A stretch of DNA of 64,000 nucleotides from an uncultured Collinsella sp. Lineage in GTDB: Bacteria > Actinomycetota > Coriobacteriia > Coriobacteriales > Coriobacteriaceae. Below the pieces are notes generated by a model that searched no databases, was not told where the DNA came from, and saw nothing but the letters and a program-made list of their open reading frames with translations. The stretch is from positions 61,120-125,119 of the forward strand of contig CATXXC010000004.1 of NCBI GenBank assembly GCA_958403385.1, read 5' to 3'. A program made the translations under genes and the position numbers. Of the stretch, positions 32,502-41,741 are shown in pieces (the stretch's first letter is position 1; each line of letters starts with the position of its first letter).

Positions 32502-33968
32502 TTAGAGAGATTTGATACGGGTGCCGGCGGCGGTATCTTCAATCGTCAGGCCCAGGTCCTTGAGCTGGTCGCGGATGGCGTCGGCCAGATCCCAGTTCTT
32601 GGCGGCACGGGCCTCGGCGCGGGCCTCGAGAATCTTGGCAGCAGCCTCGTCCACGTCGTCGCCCGTGTAGGCGACCAGGCCGGCGGCAACGCCCAGCAGG
32701 CCCAGCGGCAGCTCGACCTTGGGCTCGGGAAGCTCGACGCCAAACGTATCGAGCAGCTCGACCAGCGTATCGGCGGCGGCCAGGGCAGCGGCCTTGTCGG
32801 CAGCATCGCCCGCCTGCTCCAGGTACTGGTTGCACTCGGTCACAAAGCCAAAGACAGCACCCATGGCACCGGCGGTGTTAAAGTCGTCATCCATGCACTC
32901 CTTAAAGGTGGTGCGGGTCTCGGCGGCCTTGGCGGCAAACGCCTCGGCAGCCGCTTCGTCGGCATCGGCCGTCGCGTGGTTCGCGGCCCAACGCAGGTTC
33001 TCGACCGTACCGGCGATACGCGTGAGCGAGTTCTCGGCACCCTCCAGGCGCTCCCAAGAAAAGTCGAGCGGCGAGCGATAGCTCGTCTGCAGCATCAGCA
33101 GGCGCAGGGCGGCAGCGGAGTGCTGCTCGAGGACCTCGGCCAGCGTAAAGAAGTTGCCGAGCGACTTGGACATCTTCTCGCCGTCTACCAGCAGCATGCC
33201 CGTGTGCATCCAGGTGTTGGAGAAGCCCTGGTGCCAGGCGCAGGTGGCCTGGGCGCACTCGTTCTCGTGATGCGGGAAGGCAAGGTCGGAGCCGCCGCCG
33301 TGGATGTCGATCGGAGTGCCCAGGTAGCGATGCACCATGGCGGCGCACTCGGTGTGCCAACCGGGACGGCCCTCGCCCCAGGGGCTCGGCCAGCTGGGCT
33401 CGCCGGGCTTGGCGGCCTTCCACAGGGCAAAGTCGAGCGGGTCGTTCTTGTCCTCGTTCTCCTCGATGCGCGCGCCAACCATAAGGTCGTCGATGTTGCG
33501 GCCCGAGACCTGACCATAGTTGGGATCGCTGCGCACGGCAAAGTACACGTCGCCGTTATCGGCTGCGTAAGCGTGGCCCTGCTCGATAAGCGTCTTGATC
33601 ATGGCGATCATGGGGCCGATCTCCTTGGTGGCGCGGGGGCGCACATCGGGATCGAGCACGTTGGCGGCGCGCATGACGCCGATGAACTTGTCGGAGAACT
33701 CCGTCGCGACCTCGGCAGCCGTACGGCCCTGCTCGTTGGCGCGCTTGATGATCTTGTCGTCGACATCGGTGAGGTTCTGGGCGAACGTGACCTCGTAACC
33801 GCTCGCGATGAGCCAGCGGCGAATCACGTCAAAGCTGATGAACGTACGGGCGTTGCCGATGTGGATGTTGTCGTAGACCGTGGGGCCGCACACGTACATG
33901 CGGACCTTGCCGGACTCGATGGGCTGGAACTCTTCCTTTTTATGGGTAGCGCTGTTGTAGATACGCAT
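32502..33968 (-). CDS. cysS: Cysteinyl-tRNA synthetase
   Basis: 488 residues. Class I synthetase: MYVCGPTVYDNIHIGNART (zinc Cys and the HIGH-like HIGN), GWHTECAAM and HGGGSDLAFPHHENE for zinc and cysteine binding, and EKMSKSLGN (KMSKS). The C-terminal helical domain binds the anticodon. Three bases after the ispF stop, so co-transcribed with disA-ispD-ispF. Confidence 0.97.
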   Translation of the reverse strand: MRIYNSATHKKEEFQPIESGKVRMYVCGPTVYDNIHIGNARTFISFDVIRRWLIASGYEVTFAQNLTDVDDKIIKRANEQGRTAAEVATEFSDKFIGVMRAANVLDPDVRPRATKEIGPMIAMIKTLIEQGHAYAADNGDVYFAVRSDPNYGQVSGRNIDDLMVGARIEENEDKNDPLDFALWKAAKPGEPSWPSPWGEGRPGWHTECAAMVHRYLGTPIDIHGGGSDLAFPHHENECAQATCAWHQGFSNTWMHTGMLLVDGEKMSKSLGNFFTLAEVLEQHSAAALRLLMLQTSYRSPLDFSWERLEGAENSLTRIAGTVENLRWAANHATADADEAAAEAFAAKAAETRTTFKECMDDDFNTAGAMGAVFGFVTECNQYLEQAGDAADKAAALAAADTLVELLDTFGVELPEPKVELPLGLLGVAAGLVAYTGDDVDEAAAKILEARAEARAAKNWDLADAIRDQLKDLGLTIEDTAAGTRIKSL

Positions 33969-33971
33969 TCG

Positions 33972-34466
33972 TTACTCCTTAACGGTTTTCTGTAGCAGGC
34001 AGACGGCCCAGGCGCCGATTCCCTCGCCCTGGCCTTCCCAACCGAGCTTTTCGGTCGTAGTGGCGGCGACGCCCACGTTTTCGACGTCAACGCCCAGGGC
34101 ATGGGCAAGGTTGGCGCGCATGGCATCGCGATGCGGGGTGATCTTAGGCTGCTGGCAGGCAATGGTGCAATCGGCATCGACAAACTCAAAGCCCAGCTCA
34201 CGCGCATAGTCCATCACGCGGGCAAGCAGCACCATCGAATCGGCACCCTCGTAGGCGGGATCGGTGTCGGGGAATAGCTTGCCGATGTCTCCCCCACGGC
34301 AGGCGCCCAGAATGGCGTCGGCCAAGGCGTGCGCGAGCACATCGGCATCCGAGTGGCCCAGCAGGCCGCGCTCGTAGGGAATGTCGACACCGCCGATGAT
34401 ACATCGACGCCCCTCCACCAGACGGTGAACGTCGTAGCCATGGCCAATGCGCAGGTTACTGAACAT
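33972..34466 (-). CDS. ispF: 2-C-methyl-D-erythritol 2,4-cyclodiphosphate synthase
   Basis: 164 residues from ATG 34466, which overlaps the ispD stop by 11 bp. Fifth-step enzyme of the MEP isoprenoid pathway. RIGHGYDVHRL gives zinc-binding Asp and His; LLGHSDADVLAHALADAILG and ATTTEKLGW are conserved. Neighbour of ispD as in many bacteria; the third pathway kinase, ispE, lies at the far end of the window. Confidence 0.96.
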   Translation of the reverse strand: MFSNLRIGHGYDVHRLVEGRRCIIGGVDIPYERGLLGHSDADVLAHALADAILGACRGGDIGKLFPDTDPAYEGADSMVLLARVMDYARELGFEFVDADCTIACQQPKITPHRDAMRANLAHALGVDVENVGVAATTTEKLGWEGQGEGIGAWAVCLLQKTVKE

Positions 34467-35184
34467 GGGGAAGGTCCTCTCCCTCGGCCATGCGGCCAAG
34501 CAGAATCGCGGTTACGGGACGCAGGTCCTCGGGCACCGTCACCTTAAGGTTATCGCGTGGGCTCTGGACGCAGCGGACGCGCCCACCCATGCGCTCGACC
34601 AGCGACGAATCATCGGTACCGATAAAGTCCTCGGCAATGGCTGCAGCGTGGGCGCGCTTCATAGCATCGACGCTAAAGATCTGCGGCGTCTGCGCTGCCC
34701 AGTAGAGCTCACGCGGCGGCGTCTCGACGATATTGTCGCCATCGACGATCTTGAGCGTGTCGATCGCGGGCTGGCCGCACACGACACCGTCGAGCGAGCG
34801 GTCGCTCACGAGCACGTCGATAGCGTGGTCGATGGCCTCGGTCGTAATGAGCGGACGGGCGCCGTCGTGGATAGCGACATATTCGAAACCCGCCGGCACC
34901 GCGTGCACGCCGGCGCGGGTGGAATCCTGACGAGTATCGCCGGCATCGGCAAAGCTGATGGGCGTGTCATAGTCAAACGGGTCGATAGCCAAGCGGCGCA
35001 TCTCGGCACGGCGCTCGGCAGGGCAAACCACGACGATATGGCCGACCTTGTCGCTACGATCGAACGCGCGGATGGACCAGCTCATGAGCGGACGGCCCGC
35101 CACGTTAACGAGCTGCTTGCCGCCGGGATTTCCAAAGCGCTGGCCGCTGCCGCCGGCAACGACCACGGCGCATACGGGCGCCAT
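34456..35184 (-). CDS. ispD: 2-C-methyl-D-erythritol 4-phosphate cytidylyltransferase
   Basis: 242 residues. It makes CDP-ME in the MEP pathway. N-terminal VVVAGGSGQRFGNPGGKQLV is the nucleotidyltransferase loop (G-x-G-x-R-x4-K). HDGARPL and AAQTPQIF are the conserved substrate blocks. Its ATG overlaps the disA stop (TAATG). Confidence 0.96.
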   Translation of the reverse strand: MAPVCAVVVAGGSGQRFGNPGGKQLVNVAGRPLMSWSIRAFDRSDKVGHIVVVCPAERRAEMRRLAIDPFDYDTPISFADAGDTRQDSTRAGVHAVPAGFEYVAIHDGARPLITTEAIDHAIDVLVSDRSLDGVVCGQPAIDTLKIVDGDNIVETPPRELYWAAQTPQIFSVDAMKRAHAAAIAEDFIGTDDSSLVERMGGRVRCVQSPRDNLKVTVPEDLRPVTAILLGRMAEGEDLPHVQ

Positions 35185-36251
35185 TATGCGTTCCCCTGTT
35201 TGGTGCCCTTCATGCGGTACAGCGAGTCCGCAAGAATGGCAGGGTTGTTGACGCCAAAGTCGCCCAAGCGCTCCGGATCCTCGCTGATGTCGTCCATGAG
35301 CTCCTGCAGCGAGCCATACTCGTCGACGATCTTCTCGGCCACGCCGTCGCGCACGACGGACACACGCGAAAGCGTGCGCAGGCCCAGCGGCGTCATGACG
35401 GAGTCCTCGTCCAGGTCGTCATAGCCCAGAACTGCCGCCACGTGCTGCGGGTCGGACAGGTCCTTAGGCGTCATGCGGCTAAGCTCGGCGCGGATCTTCT
35501 CGGCATTGGCTTCGGAGGAGTCGCTCGCGTAGTCGCGAATCATCAGGTCGTATTCGGTATCCATGCTGGAGCCGGCGAGCTGCTCGAGCTGCATCTGCAC
35601 GAGCTTGCCCTGGTTGCCCAGCTTGACGATGCAATCCTTAAGCTCGGTCTTTGCCTGCTGCATGATCTCGAAGCTCGAGAAAATACCGGTAATGTCGGCG
35701 AGCGTAACGTAGTCGTCGAGCTCGAGGGCCGTCAGGCGCAGCAGGGAGCGATCGAGCGACTGACGGGTAGTCTGGAGCGTGGCGACGAGCTGGTTGACCG
35801 AGCTCATGATGGTGGTGACAGGCTGAATCTCGTAGCTCTTGCCGTGAACGTACACGTTGACGACGGCACGACGGGCCGAGACCGAGATCACGATGGCATC
35901 GGTGAGCACCGACATGCGAGCGGCGGTGCGGTGACGCATGCCCGTCTCGCTCGTGGCAAGCGAGGGATCGGGATTGAGGTGGAAGTTGGCGCGCAGGATC
36001 TGGGTGAGGTCGCCGTCGATGACGATGGCACCGTCCATCTTGGAGAGCTCGAACAGACGGTTCGAGGTGAACGAAATGTTGAGCGGGAAGCCGTCATTAC
36101 CGGCAGCGAGCACGTTTTCGGTGTCGCCGACGCAGATAAGGGCACCCAGGTGACCGGCGATGATCATGTCGAGGGCGGTGCGGATCGGCTGGCCAGGTGC
36201 CGTCAGGCGGATGGCCTGTTCCATACGCTTTTGCAGCTCGTTCTTATCCAA
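35184..36251 (-). CDS. disA: DNA integrity scanning protein, diadenylate cyclase DisA
   Basis: 355 residues. It converts two ATP to cyclic di-AMP and monitors DNA. The DAC domain (residues about 10-140) has the catalytic MDGAIVIDGD (DGA) and GMRHRTAARMS (RHR). A helical linker is followed by a C-terminal DNA-binding HhH region (LRTLSRVSVVRDGVAEKIVD). First gene of the disA-ispD-ispF-cysS-rlmB-NYN block. Confidence 0.95.
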   Translation of the reverse strand: MDKNELQKRMEQAIRLTAPGQPIRTALDMIIAGHLGALICVGDTENVLAAGNDGFPLNISFTSNRLFELSKMDGAIVIDGDLTQILRANFHLNPDPSLATSETGMRHRTAARMSVLTDAIVISVSARRAVVNVYVHGKSYEIQPVTTIMSSVNQLVATLQTTRQSLDRSLLRLTALELDDYVTLADITGIFSSFEIMQQAKTELKDCIVKLGNQGKLVQMQLEQLAGSSMDTEYDLMIRDYASDSSEANAEKIRAELSRMTPKDLSDPQHVAAVLGYDDLDEDSVMTPLGLRTLSRVSVVRDGVAEKIVDEYGSLQELMDDISEDPERLGDFGVNNPAILADSLYRMKGTKQGNA

Positions 36252-36472
36252 GGCATCGCTCCCGTCGTATACGCTCCATAAACGCTAAATAGTTTCTCAC
36301 GGTTTGTCCCTGTGGCGCTTGCGAAATCCGATGCTTACAGAATGAGCGAACACAGCTTAGGTAGCTCATTTGGGACGGGGCTCTCTTGACTGCTCATGTG
36401 GTAGCATCGGGTCTCATATAAATGAGGGAGTAGTCGCGTAATCGGGCTCGCCCGCAGAGAGGGAGCCAGACT

Positions 36473-37057
36473 ATGGGACTCGCAGAGCTCGTGTTGCTCG
36501 CCGTTGGCCTTTCGATGGACGCCTTTGCCGTTTCCATCTGCAAGGGTCTCGGCATGAAAAAGATCAACCTTAAAGTCGCCGTGGTGCTCGGCCTGTTCTT
36601 TGGCGGCTTCCAGGCCGGCATGCCCGTGATCGGATGGGCGCTTGGCAGCCAATTCATGGGCATCATCGGCCCTATCGACCACTGGATCGCCTTTATCCTT
36701 TTGGCCTTTATCGGCGGCAAAATGCTGTGGGAAGCCTTTACCGAGGACGAGGATGAGGACGAAGGTGACGGCAAGGATGCCGAAAAGATTGACCTGGGCG
36801 AGTACCTGATCCTCGCCATCGCCACCTCAATCGACGCCCTTGCAGTGGGCATCTCATTTGCCGCGCTCTCGGTCGACATCGTGCCCGCCGTTTCGCTCAT
36901 CGGCATCACGACCTTTATCTTCTCCATCGCCGGCGTGGCGATCGGCCACACCTTTGGCGCTCGCTACGAAAAACCCGCCACCATCGTGGGTGGCATCGTG
37001 CTCATCCTCATCGGGCTTAAGATCTTGCTTGAGCATCTGGGGATTCTCGCGATATAA
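36473..37057 (+). CDS. mntP: Manganese efflux pump MntP
   Basis: 194 residues with six hydrophobic segments. GLSMDAFAVSICKGLG in the first helix and AIATSIDALAVGISFA in the fourth hold the paired Asp residues of this family. A charged cytosolic loop (TEDEDEDEGDGKDAEK) separates the halves. GAGGGAG lies before ATG 36473. It exports Mn(II). It is divergent from disA across a 220-bp gap where nothing further is supported. Confidence 0.93.
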   Translation: MGLAELVLLAVGLSMDAFAVSICKGLGMKKINLKVAVVLGLFFGGFQAGMPVIGWALGSQFMGIIGPIDHWIAFILLAFIGGKMLWEAFTEDEDEDEGDGKDAEKIDLGEYLILAIATSIDALAVGISFAALSVDIVPAVSLIGITTFIFSIAGVAIGHTFGARYEKPATIVGGIVLILIGLKILLEHLGILAI

Positions 37058-37097
37058 AAACGCCTCTCATAAGCTCGACGTCAATGTAGAGGTCTCA

Positions 37098-37166
37098 TGC
37101 AGAGTTTTGCATAATGCCTTTTCGTGCAGACTTTTGCATGTCATACTGATATGCAAAAGTCTGCAC
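37098..37166 (+). promoter_or_regulatory. hipBA operator sites
   Basis: GTGCAGACTTTTGCAT (37124-37139) and its exact complement (37151-37166), 11-bp spacer, plus a related half-site TGCAGAGTTTTGCAT (37098-37112). It lies 15-80 bp before the hipB start, as expected for HipB autorepression. Confidence 0.75.
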
Positions 37167-37180
37167 GTTAGGAGATCGCT

Positions 37181-37651
37181 GTGGATACCCTTCCCATCGC
37201 CACACCGCGCCAAGCTGGCATCTATGTGCGTCAGGCACGCGAGTCGCAGGGAATCACCCGTGCGACCCTCGCTAAAAAAGCCGGCGTTTCGGAGCGCCTG
37301 CTTGCATCGCTCGAGCTAGGAGACGCCACCGGCATTCGACTCGACAAGCTGCTGACGATTTTCAATGCTCTTGGACTGGCACTCGCCGCTCAAGGGGATA
37401 TCGGCGAAGCAAAAAACGAGCGACCAGTCGACGCCCCGCATGCCAATCCGCTGCCTCGCAGCATCCCCAGGCGCCATCACACTCAACGTCCCCATCATCG
37501 CAACCGTCGTAGTACCGCCATTCCGGCTCTTGCAGATGCCCCCTTTACATCCGCACTTTACGACGAGGTCTTCGCCGATTTCGCCATGTCCAATCTCGGA
37601 GTCTCGATTACCGCAAACGCATCTAACCAAACCAAGCCCGAAGGGAAATAG
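37181..37651 (+). CDS. hipB: HipB-like antitoxin, XRE-family HTH
   Basis: 156 residues starting at GTG with GGAG upstream. Residues 10-65 are an XRE helix-turn-helix (YVRQARESQGITRATLAKKA, then GVSERLLASLELGD). The rest is a long Pro/His/Arg-rich, probably disordered tail that is unusual next to the ~90-residue E. coli HipB. It is followed by hipA after three bases. Confidence 0.85.
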   Translation: MDTLPIATPRQAGIYVRQARESQGITRATLAKKAGVSERLLASLELGDATGIRLDKLLTIFNALGLALAAQGDIGEAKNERPVDAPHANPLPRSIPRRHHTQRPHHRNRRSTAIPALADAPFTSALYDEVFADFAMSNLGVSITANASNQTKPEGK

Positions 37652-37654
37652 CCA

Positions 37655-38959
37655 ATGGCCAGAACATCACTTCGGACCATTATTTGCGGCGTACCTGCGG
37701 GAACGCTCACGCAAGATGGGAACGGTCTTATCAGCTTTACCTACGATCATGACTATGACGGGCCAGCCCTATCGACCAACATACCCGTATCGAATCGCAC
37801 ATACGGACAACAGGTCATGAATCCGTACCTGTTTGGCCTTCTACCCGACAGCGAGGACCAACGAAAAGCGATTGCCGCCGAATTCGACGTTAGGCCCAAC
37901 AACCCCGTTGCGTTGCTCAGCCATATCGGACTCGACTGTCCGGGCGGAGTGCAGTTTTGTGCCGAAGAAGATGCCGACGCCGTCCTGCATCGCGCCGGCG
38001 AATACCGCCCTATAGACGACCACGAAATTGCTCTCCGCCTCAAGTCGATCAGAGATGACCGCGATGCATCGTGGATGGGTCTAGATGAAAGTTGGTCACT
38101 CGGAGGCAACCAGGGCAAGTTCGCGCTCGCGTTCATAAACGGCCGCTGGTGCGAATGCATGGGCTCCTCGCCTACGACGCATATTTTCAAAAATGGCGTT
38201 ATCGGATTTAAACTCGAGGCTCTCAATGAGTTTGTCTGCATGAAAAGCGCCCAGCGCGCCGGTATCGCAACGGCAAACGTCGAATATCGTATGTTTGAGG
38301 ACGAACCTGCCCTCATTGTTGAGCGCTATGACCGCGTGAAAGTCGAAGACGGAACGATCAGGCGCCTACATCAAGAAGACCTCTGTCAGGCACTTGGGGT
38401 GATGCCCGCCCAAAAGTACACGGCAGACGGCGGCCCGACCACCCGCGATATTCAAGAGCTCCTCGTAAATACGAGCCACCATCAACTTAACCTGTATCTG
38501 TTTACGCAGATACTGTTCTTCAACGCCATTATCGGCGCACCGGATGCGCATGCGAAGAACTATTCCCTGCTTCTTGGAAACGGCGACACAGCTATGATGG
38601 CCCGTATGTATGACGTTGCATCGGGGCTGGCATACGAACGTATGCGGCGAAAAGCGCGCCTTGCCATGAGCGTTGGCGGCGAAAACCGTGTGGGACGCAT
38701 CGGTCCAGGCGCTATCCGCCGATATCACGGTATGGGCGACCCCGCGCTGGAGGCGGCGCTCACCGACGCCGGGCTATCCGAGAAGTTTTGCTTTGCGACC
38801 ATGATGGACCTCGCCTACGAGGTGCCCATTTGCATGGAAGAGATCATGGATGAATATGCCGACCTGCCCGGCATGGCGGACCTACGCGAGCACATGCTCG
38901 GCCCCGTCCGCGAAAACTGCAAGCGCACCCTCGACCTCATCAAGGCGGATATGGGCTAG
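37655..38959 (+). CDS. hipA: HipA-type serine/threonine kinase toxin
   Basis: 434 residues, normal length. N-terminal beta domain (PVSNRTYGQQVMNPYLFGLL, PDSEDQR) is the Couple_hipA region. The kinase core shows SLGGNQGKFAL (P-loop-like), IIGAPDAHAKNYSLL (catalytic D-x-H-x-K-N) and MYDVASGLAY (metal-binding Asp). E. coli HipA phosphorylates glutamyl-tRNA synthetase and causes dormancy; the target here is unknown. Both toxin and antitoxin appear intact. Confidence 0.92.
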   Translation: MARTSLRTIICGVPAGTLTQDGNGLISFTYDHDYDGPALSTNIPVSNRTYGQQVMNPYLFGLLPDSEDQRKAIAAEFDVRPNNPVALLSHIGLDCPGGVQFCAEEDADAVLHRAGEYRPIDDHEIALRLKSIRDDRDASWMGLDESWSLGGNQGKFALAFINGRWCECMGSSPTTHIFKNGVIGFKLEALNEFVCMKSAQRAGIATANVEYRMFEDEPALIVERYDRVKVEDGTIRRLHQEDLCQALGVMPAQKYTADGGPTTRDIQELLVNTSHHQLNLYLFTQILFFNAIIGAPDAHAKNYSLLLGNGDTAMMARMYDVASGLAYERMRRKARLAMSVGGENRVGRIGPGAIRRYHGMGDPALEAALTDAGLSEKFCFATMMDLAYEVPICMEEIMDEYADLPGMADLREHMLGPVRENCKRTLDLIKADMG

Positions 38960-39085
38960 ACGTTCGCAATTTCCCATTTCTTAAAAGAAAGGAGGGGGCA
39001 CCCGTCGCAAAAGCTCGGATGTCCCCTCTCGTAATGTCATTTGCAATCCGCTAGCACGTGGCTCGGACTGCTGCTAGCGCAACCT

Positions 39086-40543
39086 TTACGCAGCGAGGCG
39101 CTTGAGGACGTCGATGAGCAGCTCGTAGAAGCGCTCGGCAGAGGCGAGCTCCATGCTCTCGTCCGGGGTGTGGACATCGGAGAGCGTCGGGCCCACGGCG
39201 ATGGCGTCCAGGCCGTGCAGGGCCTCGGCAAACAGGCCGCACTCAAGGCCGGCGTGAATGGACTCGATGCGCAGCTCGGAACCAAAGAGCTCGCGATAGC
39301 TCTCGACAAAGACGTCGCGGACCGGCGAATGCTCGGCATAGCTCCAGCCGGGATACTCGAACTCGAACTTGGCGTCGAAGCCCAAGACATCGGCCAGCGT
39401 CTGGAGGCGATCCTTGAACTCGTTCTGCAGCGAAGTGATCGAGGAGCGCGGGGACAGCATGATCTTGACCTCGTCGTCAGAAGTGGCAACCACGCCGATG
39501 TTGGAGGAAACCTCGACGGAGCCGTCGGTGGCGACGTTGCGGCGAATCACGCCGTTAGGGGCAAGACGCAGGGCGCGGATGAGGGCAAGCGCGGACTTCT
39601 GGTCCATGGCCTCGACCTCGGCGTCGTCGGCAATCTCGACGGTGCAGGTAAAGCCGGGGTCGAAGACCTCGAGCTCGGCAGTGACGTCGGCGATGATGTC
39701 CTTTGCAATCTGGGCCGCGGCCTCGGCGGCAGCGTGGTCGGCGTAAACCAGCTCGGCCTTGCACTCACGGTTGATGGCGTTGTCCTTGGTGCCGCCGTTA
39801 AAGCTGACGATGGCGGGCTCGCCGGCGACCATCAGGCGGTCGACGATACGGGCCATGATGAGGTTGCCGTTGCCGCGCTCCAGGTTGATATCGGAGCCGG
39901 AGTGACCACCCAGCAGGCCGGAGATGTCGAGCGTGAGAGCGCTGCCGGTCTTGCGCTCGCGCGCGATCGGGCAGGTGTAGGTAACGACGACGCCGCCGGC
40001 GCAGCTGACGGTGGCAACGCCCTCTTCCTCGGAGTCGAGGTTGATCATGGTGCGGGCGCTAATCTGGGACTTGTCGAGCGTCTCGGCGCCGACCAGGCCA
40101 GTCTCCTCGTCGGTGGTGAATACGCACTCGAGGGCGGGGTGAACGATCGAATCGTCATCGAGAACAGTGAGCATCAGAGCGACGGCGATACCGTTGTCGG
40201 CGCCCAGGGTGGTGCCGTTAGCGGTGAGGACGCCGTCCTTGACGACCAGGTCGATACCGTCGGTCGTAAAGTCGTGCTCAACGGAGCCCAACTTGTCGCA
40301 CACCATATCGATGTGGCCCTGCAGCATCACGGTCGGGGCATTCTCGGCGCCGGCAGAAGCGGGCTTGCGAATGATGACGTTGTAGACCTCGTCCTGGTAC
40401 ACATCGAGGCCGCGCTCCTTGGCAAACGCAACCAGGAAATCGCTGATGCCCTTCTCGTTGCGAGACCCACGGGGGATCGCGCTGACCTCCTCAAAGAAAT
40501 GGAACAGTTGGGCGGGCTCGTAGCCGGTGATCTTGTAATCCAT
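39086..40543 (-). CDS. pepD: Aminoacyl-histidine dipeptidase (PepD family, M20)
   Basis: 485 residues from ATG 40543, preceded by AAGGAGG; the upstream ATG at 40648 would add 35 unlike residues. Cytosolic metallopeptidase cleaving Xaa-His and other dipeptides. Metal ligands: LQGHIDMV (His/Asp), TLGADNGIAVA (bridging Asp), FTTDEETGLVGA (catalytic Glu pair) and AGLECGLFAE. The lid domain lies between. No signal peptide. Monocistronic. Confidence 0.93.
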   Translation of the reverse strand: MDYKITGYEPAQLFHFFEEVSAIPRGSRNEKGISDFLVAFAKERGLDVYQDEVYNVIIRKPASAGAENAPTVMLQGHIDMVCDKLGSVEHDFTTDGIDLVVKDGVLTANGTTLGADNGIAVALMLTVLDDDSIVHPALECVFTTDEETGLVGAETLDKSQISARTMINLDSEEEGVATVSCAGGVVVTYTCPIARERKTGSALTLDISGLLGGHSGSDINLERGNGNLIMARIVDRLMVAGEPAIVSFNGGTKDNAINRECKAELVYADHAAAEAAAQIAKDIIADVTAELEVFDPGFTCTVEIADDAEVEAMDQKSALALIRALRLAPNGVIRRNVATDGSVEVSSNIGVVATSDDEVKIMLSPRSSITSLQNEFKDRLQTLADVLGFDAKFEFEYPGWSYAEHSPVRDVFVESYRELFGSELRIESIHAGLECGLFAEALHGLDAIAVGPTLSDVHTPDESMELASAERFYELLIDVLKRLAA

Positions 40544-40691
40544 GGTGCCTCCTTGGCGCAACTGGTTAGACAGTAAGACATGCGACTTGTATATTCCCAG
40601 ACTTTGCGTGCATAAACCAGTCGAAAACGCCGAGCGCCCTTGCATCATCGGCTAACGGCGGGGAAACGCCACTTTATTAAGATAAAGCAGG

Positions 40692-41213
40692 TTAGACGGG
40701 CCTCGCCGAAGGGACGTTGGACCCTTCAACCAACCTCAACGCTTGATCAACGTTTATGCATACGCCATTGGTATGTTTAATGAGATTCTTGTCCTCCGTC
40801 ACGACGTAATCGGCATCGATGCGATTGGCGACGCCCAGCATCAGGTCGTCCTCAAAGTCGTTGTGATGATACTTGAACACAAAGGAGTCGAAGACCTCGT
40901 CTGCACCGACCGGGGTGATGAGGGCTAGCTCGCGCATCTGTCGAACGCATGCCCAGGCCGTTTCATCTGCCGCCGCAATGGCGTTATCACTCAGTGAGCC
41001 AGTCTTTCTTCGGCACTCCTGTTTGATTGCCGCCGAGACAAGATATGAAACGTCTTTGACCGAAAGCGACGAGGCAAACAGGGCAATCCGCTCCGAGGCG
41101 TCGGCAATCTCGATCAGATGGACGACATTTGCCGTACGGTCGGACCTGCCAGAAAAGTAATCCATCCATACGTTGGTATCGATTAACAGCTTGAGGACGC
41201 CTTCTGTGCTCAT
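40692..41213 (-). CDS. PIN-domain toxin
   Basis: 173 residues from ATG 41213, overlapping the antitoxin stop by four bases. LLIDTNVWMDYFSGR (first Asp), a central Glu-containing helix, and FEDDLMLGVANRIDADYVVT with EDKNL give the acidic cluster of PIN ribonucleases, which cleave RNA such as tRNA or rRNA. Paired with a RelB/DinJ-type antitoxin rather than the usual VapB. Confidence 0.82.
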   Translation of the reverse strand: MSTEGVLKLLIDTNVWMDYFSGRSDRTANVVHLIEIADASERIALFASSLSVKDVSYLVSAAIKQECRRKTGSLSDNAIAAADETAWACVRQMRELALITPVGADEVFDSFVFKYHHNDFEDDLMLGVANRIDADYVVTEDKNLIKHTNGVCINVDQALRLVEGSNVPSARPV

Positions 41214-41569
41214 AGTTCCACCCACTCGGGATAGCGCTCCGCCATGGCCTCCTCATAGAGGTCGTCATAGTCTCCCGAGAACTCAGGGATGGGGATGCCG
41301 TATTTGAGGCACGAATCGCGAACGATATGGCTGCCTTGCGCGGCCCTTGATTCCATGCGCCGGGGCTCCACTCCGTCAGAAACCGGAGCCGCCGCGTCTC
41401 CCTTCGAGGGCATGCGTCCGTTAACGACCAGATACTCCCAAAGTGTCCGAACGGCTTTTGACGGCGTCATGCCAATATGCGCCAGAACGGCATCTCCGGC
41501 TTCTTTGAGCTGGCGATCTATGCGCACGTTCATCTGAATAGATTTTTTATCGAGCAATTCGGCTTCCAT
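41210..41569 (-). CDS. RelB/DinJ-family antitoxin
   Basis: 119 residues. SIQMNVRIDRQLKEAGDAVL followed by GMTPSKAVRTLWEYLV is the ribbon-helix-helix of the RelB/DinJ group. The C-terminal region (about 60 residues) would wrap the toxin and ends DLYEEAMAERYPEWVEL. AAGGA lies upstream of the ATG. Operator-like repeats precede the gene. Confidence 0.82.
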   Translation of the reverse strand: MEAELLDKKSIQMNVRIDRQLKEAGDAVLAHIGMTPSKAVRTLWEYLVVNGRMPSKGDAAAPVSDGVEPRRMESRAAQGSHIVRDSCLKYGIPIPEFSGDYDDLYEEAMAERYPEWVEL

Positions 41570-41585
41570 GCCTCATCCTTCAGGT

Positions 41586-41616
41586 TGCTATACATCATCC
41601 TGGACTTAGTATAGCA
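41586..41616 (-). promoter_or_regulatory. Operator/promoter of the RelB-type/PIN operon
   Basis: TGCTATAC (41586-41593) and its complement (41609-41616) with a 15-bp gap; the minus-strand copy contains TATACT, a good -10 box. Position and symmetry fit antitoxin autoregulation. Confidence 0.5.
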
Positions 41617-41741
41617 TCCATAAGAGCGCAGCAATGCCTTACCGGGAGGTGTAGTGGCTTACATTTTCCGGTAAGCACCAACCTCGAACAGCTTTCCACC
41701 ATGGCAGAAATTAAGACTCAAATGGGCTAACCTTCCGGCGT

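Noticed and set aside
36427..36472. Manganese (yybP-ykoY) riboswitch before mntP
   Set aside because: GGGAGTAG is present, but only about 45 bases separate it from the start codon and the second conserved half of the motif is missing.
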